From Symsagittifera roscoffensis (Eukaryota; Xenacoelomorpha; Acoela; Convolutidae): a stretch of DNA of 64,000 bases. The notes under the pieces were generated by a model that ran no database searches, was not told where the DNA came from, and saw only the letters and a list, made by a program, of their open reading frames with translations. Position 1 is the stretch's first letter. The number at the start of each line of letters is the position of its first letter. The stretch covers positions 40,150,530-40,214,529 of the forward strand of contig NC_087064.1 of the NCBI RefSeq assembly GCF_963678635.1. The letters are read 5' to 3'. This document shows, piece after piece, positions 53,901 to 64,000 of this stretch. Both the position numbers and the translations under genes were made by a program.

Positions 53901-56590
53901 TGCTATACTAATGCGACACGAAAAGTGTGATATCAAAAGTTGGGATGTGTCAACATTTAAGTTGTTTGTCTAGTAAAATAATTGAGAAGATAAAAAAAAG
54001 TTTGAGATAATCATCTTTCCTAAGGAGATAGCACATATTTCATGAAAAATAAAAGATACAGGACATACCAAACTTTACTAACCGAAAAAAAAACTTAAAA
54101 AATACTTCAGGCTTGTTTGGTCTATATTTTTTTAAATGAACTGGCTCATTTTTCAAAATGGGTAAGAACCTAATGAGAAAAAAAAGCCGAAATCAAATAC
54201 CGTAAACTCGAAAAAAAATTGAAAACAACCGAATAACAGCTGAAAAAAATAATCAAGATTAAAAAGTTTTTAGGTAATCATCTTTCCCAAGGAGATAAAA
54301 ATTTTTAACGGATTGGCCCGACAGAAAAATGAGAAAATTTTACCGCCAAGTCACAGTTATTTCATATGCTATGATGATCTGGCTAACGAAACTTTGTGAC
54401 GAACACTCGCCCCACCTAAAATCGATCTCAAACCTGTTTCAAGTGTGAAAGTAGTCCATAACCACTCGTGTCTATACCAGGAGAGGGATCGTAATTAGGA
54501 GGGTTTAATGAAGATGGATTATCAATGGCATTCACGTTTAGGCGAAAAATGTTGATCTGTTGACTACGGCAGGTTACAAGATAGCTAGAGGGCGGTGAAC
54601 AGTTGTTGCAAACAAATCTTCTAAACCATGCATCACCGCTCGTCAGGCCCTTACACCTGACAAGTACGTAGTGGCAGACTTAATACCATACTCAGACTTC
54701 TGAACATGCCCATCGCCTTTGCTACAGTAGAATTGCAATGAATGACATTCATCTACATTGGTCTTGATATTTGTCTGAAACAGGCTATTTGACGAGAACG
54801 AGGCATTCGGATTTTAACCCTATGGGGGCCTATCACAAAATCAAAATAACAATTAACGAACGACAAGACCTGATGTTTAGTCAAGAAAGCGATTATAACT
54901 AGTGAAACTAATTAGGAGTACACAGAAAAATTACAAAAAAAGATTCAGGAAGAAATAAATTCACGAAAAAACTATTATGAAACATTGTCATCATCGACGG
55001 CTTGGGAAGAATCTTCAAAACTTTAAAACACAGACGCGAAGCCGAGTTTCGCACTAGTTGCAACACTACAAACAAAAACCATCACTCGAAAAAGAAAAAG
55101 ATATTGAAAAAACCAGGTGAACGAAAACTTTCGTATGTCTCGATAAAAACAACTGCAGGCACCTTTTTGATAACGAATGAAATTGCTATACTGATGCGAC
55201 ACGAAATGTGTGATCTCAAAAGTTAGACTTTGTCAACATTTGAGTTGTTTGATACTAAAATAATTGAGAAGATAAAAAAAGTTTGAGATAATCAAATTTC
55301 CCAAGGAGATAACACATATTTTATGAAAAATAAAAGATATAGGACATACCAAACTTTACTAACCGAAAAATAACTTAAAAATACTTAAGGCTTGTTTGGT
55401 CTATATTTTTTAAATGAGCTGGCTAGTTTTTCTTTTTTATGGGTTAGAACCTAATGAGAAAAAAAAGCAGACACGATTATCGCATACTCGAAAAAAATTT
55501 AAAAACAACCGAAAAACAGCTGAAAAAATGTTCAAGATTAAAAATTTTTTCGAGAACCATCTTTCTTAAGGAGATAAAAAATTTTAACGGATTGGCCCGA
55601 TAGAAAATTGAAAAAATTTTACCTCCACGTGACAGTTGGTTCAAATGCGTTGATGATCTGGCTAACGAAACTTTGTGACGAACACTCGCCCCACCTAAAA
55701 TCGATCTCAAACCTGTTTCAAGTGTGAAAGTAATCCGTAACCACTCGTGTCTATACCAGGAGACTGATCGTAATTTGGAGGGTTTAATGAAGATGGATTA
55801 TCAACAGCATTCACGCTAAGGCGGAAAATGTTGATCTGTTGACTACGGCAGGTTACAAGATAGCTAGAGGGCGGTGAACAGTTGTTGCAAACAAATCTTC
55901 TAAACCATGCATCACCGCTCGTCAGGCTCTTACACCTGACATGTATGTAGTGGCAGACTTCATGCCATACTCAGACTTCTGAACATGCCCTTCGCCTTTG
56001 CTACACTAGGTTTGTAATGAATGACATTCATCTACATTGGTCTTGATATTTGCCTTTAACAGGGTATTTCACGTGAACGAGGCGTTCGGATTTTAACCCC
56101 ATGGGGCCTATCACAATATCAAAATAACAAATAATAACGAGCGACAAGACCTGATGTTGAGCAAAGAAAGCGATCATAACTAGTGAAACTAATAAAGAAT
56201 ACAGAAAAAGTACAAAAAAAAATCGGGAAGAAAGAAATTTACGAAAAATCTATTATGAAAAATGTCAACATCGGCGGCTTGGGAAGAGTTTTTATAATTT
56301 TAAAACACAGACGCCAAGCCGAGCTTCGCACTAGTTGCAACACTATACAAACAAAAAGCATCACTCGAAAAAAAGATATCGAAAAAACCAGGTGAAAAAC
56401 AGCTGAAAAAATGTTCAAGATTAAAAAATTTTTAGATAACCATCTTTCTTAAGGAGATAAAAATTTTTAACGGATTGGCCCGATAGAAAATTGATAAAAA
56501 TTTTACCGCCACGTGACAGTTGGTTCATATGCGTTGATGATCTGGCTAACGAAACTTTATGACGAACACTCGCCCCACCTAAAATCGACC

Positions 56591-56854
56591 TCAAAGCTGT
56601 TTTAAGTGTGGAAGTAGTCTATAACCACTCGTGTCTATACCAGGAGATTGATCGTAATTAGGAGGGTTAAATGAAGATGGATTATCAATGGCATTCACGT
56701 TTAGGCGAAAAATGTTGATCTGTTGACTACGGCAGGTTACAAGACAGCTAGAGGGTGGTAAACAGTTGTTGCAAACAAATACTCTAAACCATGCATCGCC
56801 GCTCGTCAGGCCCTTACACCTGACATGGACGTGGTGGCAAATTAAATACCACAC
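56591..56854 (-). pseudogene. Zinc-finger-like fragment in a satellite unit (LINE ORF1-like)
   Basis: Minus strand: 'ICHHVHVRCKGLTSGDAWF', 'RVFVCNNCLPPSSCLVTCR', 'QQINIFRLNVNAIDNPSSF' and 'NPPNYDQSPGIDTSGY'. The CxxC/HxxC pattern followed by W/F...C-x2-C resembles the PHD-like finger of ORF1 proteins in non-LTR elements. The same segment recurs in the other units (for example 59903-59715), with stops upstream. I infer the satellite arose from part of such an element. This unit is the longest open version. Confidence 0.35.
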
Positions 56855-59800
56855 TCAGACTTCTGAAAATGCCCTTCCCCTTTGCTACAGTAGGTTTGCA
56901 ATGAATGACATTCATCTATATTGGTCTAGATATTTGGGTTTTACAGGCTCTTTCACGAGAACGAGGCATTCGGATTTTAAAGCCATGGGGGCATATCACA
57001 ATATCAAAAAATAACGAACGAGAAGACTTGATGTTGTGTCAAGAACGCGGTCATAACTTGTGAAACTAATAAAGAATACACAGAAAAATTGCAAAAAAAA
57101 ATTCAGTGAGAAAAAATTTACGAAAAACTATTATGAAAATTGTCATCAACGGCGGCTTGGGAAGAGTCCTTATAATTTCAAAATAGAGGCGAAGCCGAGC
57201 TTCGCACTAGATGCAGCACTATACAAACAAAAACAATCACTCGAAAAAAATAGATATTGAAAAAACCAGGCGAACGAAAACTTTCGTATGTCTCGATAAA
57301 AACAACTGGAGGCACCTGTTTAATGAACGAAATTGCTACACTGATGCGATACGAGAAGTTTGATCTCAAAAGTTAGACTTTGTCAACATTTTAGTTGTTT
57401 CTCTACTAAAATAATCGAGAAGATTAAAAAAGGTTTGAGATAATCATCTTTCCCAAGGAGATAACACATATTTTATGAAAAATAAACGATAAAGGACATA
57501 CCAAACTTTACTAACCAAAAAATGACTTGAAAATACTTCGGGCTTGTTTGGTCTATTTTTTTTAATGAACTGGCTATTATTTTTGAATGAGTTGAAACCT
57601 AATGAGAAAAAAATCAGAAATCAAATATCGACTACTCGAAAAAAAATTTAAAAACATTTTTCGTATATCTCGATACGAAAGTTGTTTAAAAACCATTTTC
57701 GTAAATCTTGATAAAAACAACTGGAGGCACCTGTTTGATAATGAATGATATTGCTATACTGATGCGGCACGAAAAAAGTGATCTCAAAAGTTGAGTTTGT
57801 CTAGCTTTTTAGTTGTTTCTCTACTAAACTAATTAGGAAGATTGAGAAGTTTTGAGAGAATCAGCTTTCCCAAGGAGATGAATTTCATCTTATAAAAAAT
57901 AAAAGATATAGAATATACCAAAATTTATTATTCGAAAACAACTGAAAAAAAATACTTCAAATGATTCGAGTTTTGTAGAGAAACAATTTGAAAAAAAAAC
58001 TTTTGCAGTTTCACAACAAAAATTATTGAGATTAAAAAAAAATTGAGATAATCATTTTTCCCAAAGAGATAACACATATTTTATGAAAAATAAAATATAT
58101 AGGACATACCAAACTTTACTAGCCGAAAAATAAATTTAAAAAAAACTTCAGGCTTGTTTGGTCTATAATTTTTAAATGAACTAGCAATTTTTTTGAATGG
58201 GTTAGAATCTAATGAGAAAAACAGCAATAATCAAATATCGCATACTCGAAAACAAATTTAAAATCAACTTTCGTATATCTCGATACGAAAGTTGTTTAAA
58301 AACAACTTTCGTATATCTCGATAAAAACAACTGGAGGCACCTGTTTGATACTGAATGAATTTGCTATACTGATGCGGCACGAAAACAGTGATCTCAAAAG
58401 TTAGAATTTGTCTAGCTTTTTAGTTGTTTCTCTACTAAAAAAACTTAATGACGAACACTCGCCCCAACTAAAATCGATCTCAAAGCTGTTTTGAGTGTGG
58501 AAGAAGTCCATAACCACTCGTGTCTATACCAAGAGGTTAATCGTAATTAGGAGGGTTTAATGAAGATGGATTATCAATGGCATTCACGTGTAGGCGAAAG
58601 ATGTTGATCTGTTGACTACGGCAGGTTACAAGAGAGCTAGAGGGCGGTGAACAGTTGTTGCAAACAAATCCTCTTAACCATGCATCACCGCTCTTCAGGC
58701 CCTTACACCTGACATGTACGTAGTGGCAGACTTCATACCATACTCAGACTTCTGAACATGCCCTTCGTCTTTGCTACAGTAGGTTTGCAATGAATGACAT
58801 TCATCTACATTGGTCTTGATATTTGCCTTTAACAGGCTATTTCACGAGAACGAGGCATTCGGATTTTAACCCCATGGGGGCCTATCACAAAATCAAAATA
58901 ACAAATAATAACGAACAACAAGACCTAAGGTTGAGTCAAGAAAGCCATCATAACTAGTGAAACTAATAAAGAATTTACAGAAAAACTACAAAAAAAATTC
59001 AGGAAGAAATAAATTCACGAAAAAACTATTATGAAAAAATGTCATCATCGGCGGCTTGGGAAGAGTCCTTAAAATTTTAAAACACAGATGTGAAGCCGAG
59101 CTTCGCACTAGATGCAACACTATACAAACAAAAACAATCACTCGAAAAAAAAATAGATATTGAAAAAACCAGGTGAACGAAAACTTTTGTATGTCTCGAT
59201 AAAAACAACTGGAGGCACCTGTTTGATAATGAATGAAATTGCTATACTGATACGGTACGAAAAGTGTGATCTCAAAAGTTAGACTTTGTCAACATTTTAG
59301 TTGTTTCTCTATAATCATCTTTCCCAAGGAGATAACCCATACTTTATGAAAAAATATATAGGACATACCAACTTTACTAACCAAAACATAATTAAAATCA
59401 TACTTCAGGCTTGTTTGGTCTATAATTTTCAAATGAAAAGGCTATTTTTTTAAATGAGTTAGAACCTAATGAGACAAAAAAGCAGATATCAAATATCGCA
59501 TACTCGAAAAAAAATTTGAAAACAACCGAAAAACAACTGAAAAAATGTTCAAGATTAAAAAATTTTTTCAGATAACCATCTTTCTTAAGGAGAAATTTTT
59601 TTTTTAACGGATTGGCCCGAAAGATAATTGAAAAAATTTTACCCCCACGTGACAGTTGTTTCAGATGCGTTGATGATCTGGCTAACGAAACTTTGTGACG
59701 AACACTCGCCCCACCTAAAATCGATCTGAAACCTGTTTCAAGTGTGAAAGTAGTCCATAACCACTCGTGTCTATACCAGGAGACTGGTCGTAATTAGGAG

Positions 59801-60483
59801 GGTTTAATGAAGATGGATTATCAATGGCACTCACGTTTAGGCGAAAAATATTGATCTGTTGACTACGGCAGGTTACAAGAGAGCTAGAGGGCGGTGCAAA
59901 CAAGTTGTTGCAAACAAATCCTCTAAGCCATGCATCACCGCTCTTTAGGCCCTTACACCTAGTGGCACTTCATACCATACTCAGACTTGTGAACAAGCCC
60001 TTCGCCTTTGCTACAGTAGGTTTGCAATGAATGACATTCATCTACATTGGTCTTGATATTTGCCTTTAACAGGCTATTTCACGAGAACGAGGCATTCGGA
60101 TTTTAACCCCATAGGGGCCTATCACAATATCAAAATAACAAATAATAACGAACAACAAGACCTGATGTTGAGTCAAGAAAGCGATCATAACTAGTGAAAC
60201 TAATAAGGAATATACAGAAAAATTACAAAAACAATTCAGGAAGAAATAAATTCACGAAAAAACTATTATGAAAAATTGTCATCATCGGCGGCTTGGCAAA
60301 CAACAAAACTAAATGTGGAAACGTTTTAAGACTTCTTCCTGGAAAAAGAATCAGGAAGACATAAATAAGAGTGATCACTACGTTCATTACTCTCAAACAG
60401 AAAAAAAGACAAGTCGACAATAAGCCAACAAAACAAAAAGAAAAACAAGCCGACAATAATCTCCTAACAAAATCAGTCCTAAC

Positions 60484-60545
60484 AGATTCGAATCCAGGAC
60501 CTTTGCCGTTTAATGGGTATTTGCTACCTCCAGGCCAAAAGTACC
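60484..60545 (-). repeat. tRNA-derived SINE head-like sequence 1
   Basis: Minus strand: an A-box-like 'TGGCCTGGAGGTAG', about 30 nt, then a B-box-like 'GGATTCGAATCTG' (RNA polymerase III internal promoter elements). It does not fold into a complete tRNA by eye, so a SINE head is more likely. Confidence 0.4.
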
Positions 60546-61053
60546 GGAGACGCAAAAAAATTTGAATTCATTTTGAAAGTCCCTAAAAATGTCATTTCTA
60601 AATTCGAGCCATTCGTGAACCATTGTGAGCAAGTTATTTATGGCAAAAAAATCTACTACTCGATTGAATACACTTGCTGATTGCAAGGGTAATTACGCTG
60701 GGAAACCTAGAAACCGGCGACTTTCCAAACCAACAGCAATCAGTCGCGCAGGGTGGGATTTTATTAAAGGAAATGATATGAATTTGAAAATAAATCTGCG
60801 AAAAATCAAAAATGAGCATGAACAAGTTTTCCTGAAAAAATCACCAATTCATATACCAGAGAACTCACTACGTTCATTACTCTTCAAAGTACAAGAAACA
60901 CAAACTTTCCTTCCGGCTGAGCTTTTCAGAATCAAAATTACATGCTTTACACAGGCAAAGCTGCGCATCGCAAACAGCAGCTCTAAAAAGTGAAATCAGA
61001 AAAGGTAGAAATAAGCCTCGAATTGGTATAACTTTAGATAAGGTACAAAAGTC

Positions 61054-61190
61054 AAACAGCAGCTCTAAAAGTGGAACCAGAAAAGGTAGGAATAAGCCTT
61101 GAATTAGCATAACTGTAGCTTTCTACTGTAGTCGAACATGCGACCTCGAGATTTGGAGCCTCGTTTTCTTAACTCCAAGCCACGGAAAAT
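61054..61190 (-). repeat. tRNA-derived SINE-like sequence 2 with body
   Basis: Minus strand: 'CCGTGGCTTGGAGTTAAG' (A box), then 'GGTCGCATGTTCGACTAC' (B box), then a body ending 'ttttagagctgctgtttg' that is present a second time at 60971-61036. Typical arrangement of a tRNA-derived SINE. Confidence 0.45.
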
Positions 61191-61199
61191 TGATTAACG

Positions 61200-61380
61200 C
61201 CCATCACTATCCACTGATAAAGCAGATAACAGATGCTATGAAATGTTCAATGCTACAGATCGTTCATAATAGATAAAGTGTCACTACATGGGACCTTTTG
61301 TTTGCGAGTTAGATTGGAAAAAATGTAGAGTCATACTAATACACTACGCTCACCAGCTCGCTTGTGTTAAACCGTTTCAT
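61200..61380. repeat. Dispersed repeat copy (partial)
   Basis: Resembles 20020-20150: 'gatgctatgaaa', 'gggacc', 'gcgagttagattggaaaaaa' and 'actaatacac', ending in 'gctcgcttgtgtta'. Confidence 0.5.
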
Positions 61381-62033
61381 TTACAATAAGAGTCGAAATT
61401 TAAGCATGAACCATAATTAAAACATGAACCTTTCGTATAATCAAACTTTTTAACTTTTCGGCTTGGAGTTCTTTCGGCTTGTTGTCATAGACCCAAATGC
61501 ACTTTTGATAATGGAAAGCATAAATTGTCTTCCCTATGCAGCTGCATTGAATTAAAAATTAAAACATAGCCAATCGAAGATTGGTAAAAAGTAATAAACG
61601 CATACAAAAAAAAATGAAGTTAACCCAACCTGAGAAAACTGAAACAGATAGTTTTTATTCCGCTGGAAATCCTAAAATTAAATTTCACCTTGGAAACTAA
61701 AAATTGTTCACGAATTTTTGCGCCAATTGCACGTTCGTATTTGGAGAGTGCTATTTACGTCACTTTCAGCAGATGAATTTCAATTGAACTCAAAAAGTGC
61801 ATATATACCTAAGTGCATCAAAATTTTAAGACTTTTACCTGAAAAAAAAAACAAAAAAAAACAGAAAGACCTATATAAGAGTCTTCACTGCGTTCATTAC
61901 TCTTAAACAAAAGTCAAGCTTCCAAAAACCAAATTAGAGCGTGAACAGATTTTTCTAAAAAATACACCTGAATTGGTGTCTCAACTTAGTCAATTGACAC
62001 TTCATCAATCAGAGTTCAGTTATCGTAGTCCAA

Positions 62034-62153
62034 TTATTTGGGCAGGGTTGAGCGGAAACTCTGGCCCATTGCAGCTACTGTACTGAATGCTCCTGCAGTT
62101 GCCGCCGTAGATTTCTTCTTCGTGACCGCGTAAGCACAAAACACAATATGCGT
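62034..62153 (-). CDS. Candidate terminal exon of an unidentified gene
   Basis: After the acceptor 'cttgtttctttag' (AG 62155-62154), phase 0 reads 'THIVFCAYAVTKKKSTAATA', 'GAFSTVAAMGQSFRSTLPK' and TAA at 62036-62034. A second frame (phase 2, 'AYCVLCLRGHEEEIYGGNC') is also open, so the phase is uncertain. If joined to the phase-0 exon at 62674-62591 the first reading applies. Product unknown. Confidence 0.3.
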   Translation of the reverse strand, partial: THIVFCAYAVTKKKSTAATAGAFSTVAAMGQSFRSTLPK

Positions 62154-62590
62154 CTAAAGAAACAAGTCGAGTCTAAATGAATGTATTGCAAGCAAACGTG
62201 ATGATTGAATTAGGGAACTTTTTGGTAGCTCATTGACTATTATCTGTCAATGAAGGCAAAATTATTTTAGAACTAGTAAAAATCATATAGAAATAGTAAC
62301 TGAAGAAGTTCCCTCATTGTTCGATTCAAACTTTCGCGCTTTCGTTGAACCAATACATACATAAAATATTCGAATTGTTTCACTAAAAAAACTCAAACAA
62401 CGACCATTTCAAAGTTCAAACTTTGCCAATAATTGAAAATCAAATCTTTCTTATTTCAACTTAACCAGAAAACTTCTAACCTTATCAGAAAAAAAATCAA
62501 AACTTCTAGAAGTTTCAAGCGCCAAAATCTTCAGTACAGGGGATGACTATTGCGATAAATCTTTTGCCACCCCTCCCCAATGTAACTTAC

Positions 62591-62674
62591 ATCAGACCAC
62601 GGAGCATTGGTCATTGTAATGTGCAGCTGATTCTTGCCACATTTCGGAATGAAGCCCAAAATGAAGTTTGCACC
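62591..62674 (-). CDS. Candidate 84-bp exon of an unidentified gene
   Basis: Bounded by 'ttgtttcag' (AG 62676-62675) and the donor GTAAGT (62590-62585), with exactly 28 codons and no stop: 'GANFILGFIPKCGKNQLHIT' then 'MTNAPWSD'. Only this frame is open throughout. Strong splice signals and mixed codon use suggest a real exon. The wording faintly recalls secreted IgGFc-binding-type domains, but that is a guess. Confidence 0.4.
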
Positions 62675-64000
62675 CTGAAACAATCACAATAGTATCCAAA
62701 ATACCCCAACACTATTTAATATGAAAAGCAGCAACATTTCAAATTAAAATAGGCGGAAAAGGCCAATACTTTAGATTATATAACGTTAACAAACTAAGAA
62801 ACCTTTTATGATTGTCATTTTTATTACTAAAACGTAACCACTTTAGACCAAACTGGGTGAAAACGTTTTTCTTTATTCCCCTGAGAAATCCGAAAACTAA
62901 AAAGAAAGAAAGACAAAGATAAATGAGCTTTCATATACTTCTCTTTATATACTTCTCTTTAGTTTTTACATTCGATAGTGCCTTCCTTTCACCAAAGAAC
63001 ATGAACTGAACTTAAAAAGAAATCAGAAGTCAAACCGCGAAAAATGTAAATTTGAGTCTAAATTTGAAAAAACCAAACCATCGCGACTTAGAGTCCGAAC
63101 TGCGTTCATCGAATTAGAAAAACTGGTACGGTCTCGGATTTGAAAGCTTGATCCTTCGTGACATAGCCCCACTCCATACCAACACACTACTGTACCTACC
63201 TTTTCTTAAAAATTACCGTCAATAATGAAGCAAGCCATCAAATGATTCAAGTGATTCTGTTAAACTAGCTGTTAACTAGAAAAAAGTCTATATTCCCGTT
63301 TAATAACGCTAGCTTATTGTAAGCGTGAACATATGCATTTCAAAAATTTCGCAAGATATATTGAGTAAGAAAATTTTCTGAAAAAGAATTTTTTGATTGT
63401 ACCGCTGAATAAAACAAATAGTTTTCTTCTATTGATTTGATCAATTAAAAAGCAACAACTGTGTTAACTTATATGTAATCAAATATCAAAACCAAAGGCC
63501 AATAAATTGTCAATTCAGGATCCTGTTCAAAAACTGCCACCAAAAGTCGCACTAACATCGCAGTAACTTAGGTTGGGAAAAAATTAGCCTTGTAGTATCG
63601 CAAAACGGCTCCGTTTGTGTTAAATGATTGGAACGAACTGCACGAGAAAGTTTGAACCTCTGGCTCTTCCGTTTTCCAGGAAAAAACTTTCAAAACAATT
63701 CATCTCCTCACTAACTTTGGTGAAAAAAACCTCCACCTTCATACAATCCATTTAATCGATCTTCTTTCCATAAAACTCAACCGATCCTAGCAAAATTGCA
63801 CCTTGTTTCAAGATCTTTATGAGGACAACTCGCTGACGGCTCAAGACCTTAAAGACAATGACACTCTTTACATGCTTTTAAGCCGCCAGGAACTTCTTCT
63901 TATGAGGGATTTTAGCTTCACAATTCTTCGCGCAAAACTGTGAATGGTTAGTTTCCCTCTCGACAAACATGAAGGCAATGAGCAAATGGAATAACTTGAA
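62675..64000. other. No supported gene; dispersed repeat at 63235-63625
   Basis: 63235-63625 is a longer copy of the dispersed repeat seen at 7448-7545 (its left part) and 19835-20150 (its right part), ending '...aaacggctccgtttgtgtta', a small hairpin. The rest shows no domain or clear exon by eye. Confidence 0.45.

Larger units (their letters stand above)
50631..60300. repeat. ~1.28-kb tandem satellite array
   Basis: The anchor 'gatgatctggctaacgaaac' or its continuation 'gacgaacactcgccccacc' recurs near 51001, 51797, 53090, 54367, 55648, 56531, 58450 and 59666. Full units are 1277-1293 bp (three successive). Others are shortened (797, 883) or extended (~1910, with internal duplications around 57600-58440 containing 'tatctcgatacgaaagttg'). 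Each unit has an AT-rich part with 'aaaaatttttaacggattgg', a moderately conserved ~450-bp part and 'aacacagacgcgaagccgag'. Open frames inside are short and not shared intact. Confidence 0.88.
60301..62033. other. Repeat-rich region without supported genes
   Basis: Contains two tRNA-like SINE heads and repeated phrases such as 'cactacgttcattactct' (60375, 60867 and 61888 region). A ~65-bp direct duplication begins 'caaacagcagctctaaaa' (60971 and 61054). The frame 60625-60993 is not supported by any motif. Confidence 0.5.

Noticed and set aside
60625-60993. 122-residue plus-strand frame
   Set aside because: No motif, mixed repeat content and no splice or regulatory context to support it.

Overview
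The window is AT-rich, eukaryotic and dominated by transposable elements. It most likely comes from an invertebrate animal, but I cannot name the species. The evidence is an animal-type high-molecular-weight thioredoxin reductase (TrxR) gene with a GT-AG intron and a 3'-UTR SECIS element, a Polinton/Maverick-like remnant, Ty3/gypsy-type retroelements (one with an envelope-like gene), a non-LTR element carrying a 2A peptide, tRNA-like SINE heads and two satellite arrays. A 200-base run of N (3743-3942) is an assembly gap.

Layout. 1-3250: eroded DNA-transposon genes on the minus strand. 3362-7060: about 25 tandem units, each an imperfect ~90-bp palindrome. 7660-20815 (minus): the TrxR gene, two coding exons (20815-20156 and 8706-7846) separated by an 11.4-kb intron. 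The intron holds an antisense LTR retroelement ('family A', 8830-19570) bounded by a 4-bp target duplication; it keeps integrase, several accessory frames, an envelope-like glycoprotein and the 3' LTR but has lost LTR-gag-protease-RT. 21233-31945: a decayed Ty3/gypsy element ('family B') interrupted in gag by a 2A/PHD/endonuclease/RT/zinc-finger LINE (about 22140-26427), which is flanked by an unusually long (~315 bp) duplication of gag. 31379-43005: a tandem segmental duplication of ~5.8 kb made of family B pieces, an eroded unknown transposon frame and a family A RNase H fragment. 41828-50317 (minus): a second family A copy holding the complementary half (5' LTR, primer-binding site, gag, protease, RT, RNase H). 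50631-60300: a ~1.28-kb satellite array. 60300-64000: SINE-like and dispersed repeats and two candidate short exons of an unidentified gene on the minus strand.

The only clearly functional host gene is TrxR. Its most striking feature is the C-terminus: the last codons read Cys-Gly-Gly-Gly-Thr-UGA-Gly-stop, with a good SECIS about 140 nt downstream. The predicted redox pair is therefore Cys-x4-Sec rather than the adjacent Cys-Sec of known animal enzymes. It resembles the spacing of the Plasmodium Cys-x4-Cys enzyme with Sec in the second position. The two family A remnants overlap only at the end of RNase H. Together they imply an unusually large (about 18-19 kb) env-bearing Ty3-like element with several extra open frames between integrase and env and after env.

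Mobile-element frames were judged by reading both strands. Alternative-start frames antisense to these genes were left out.
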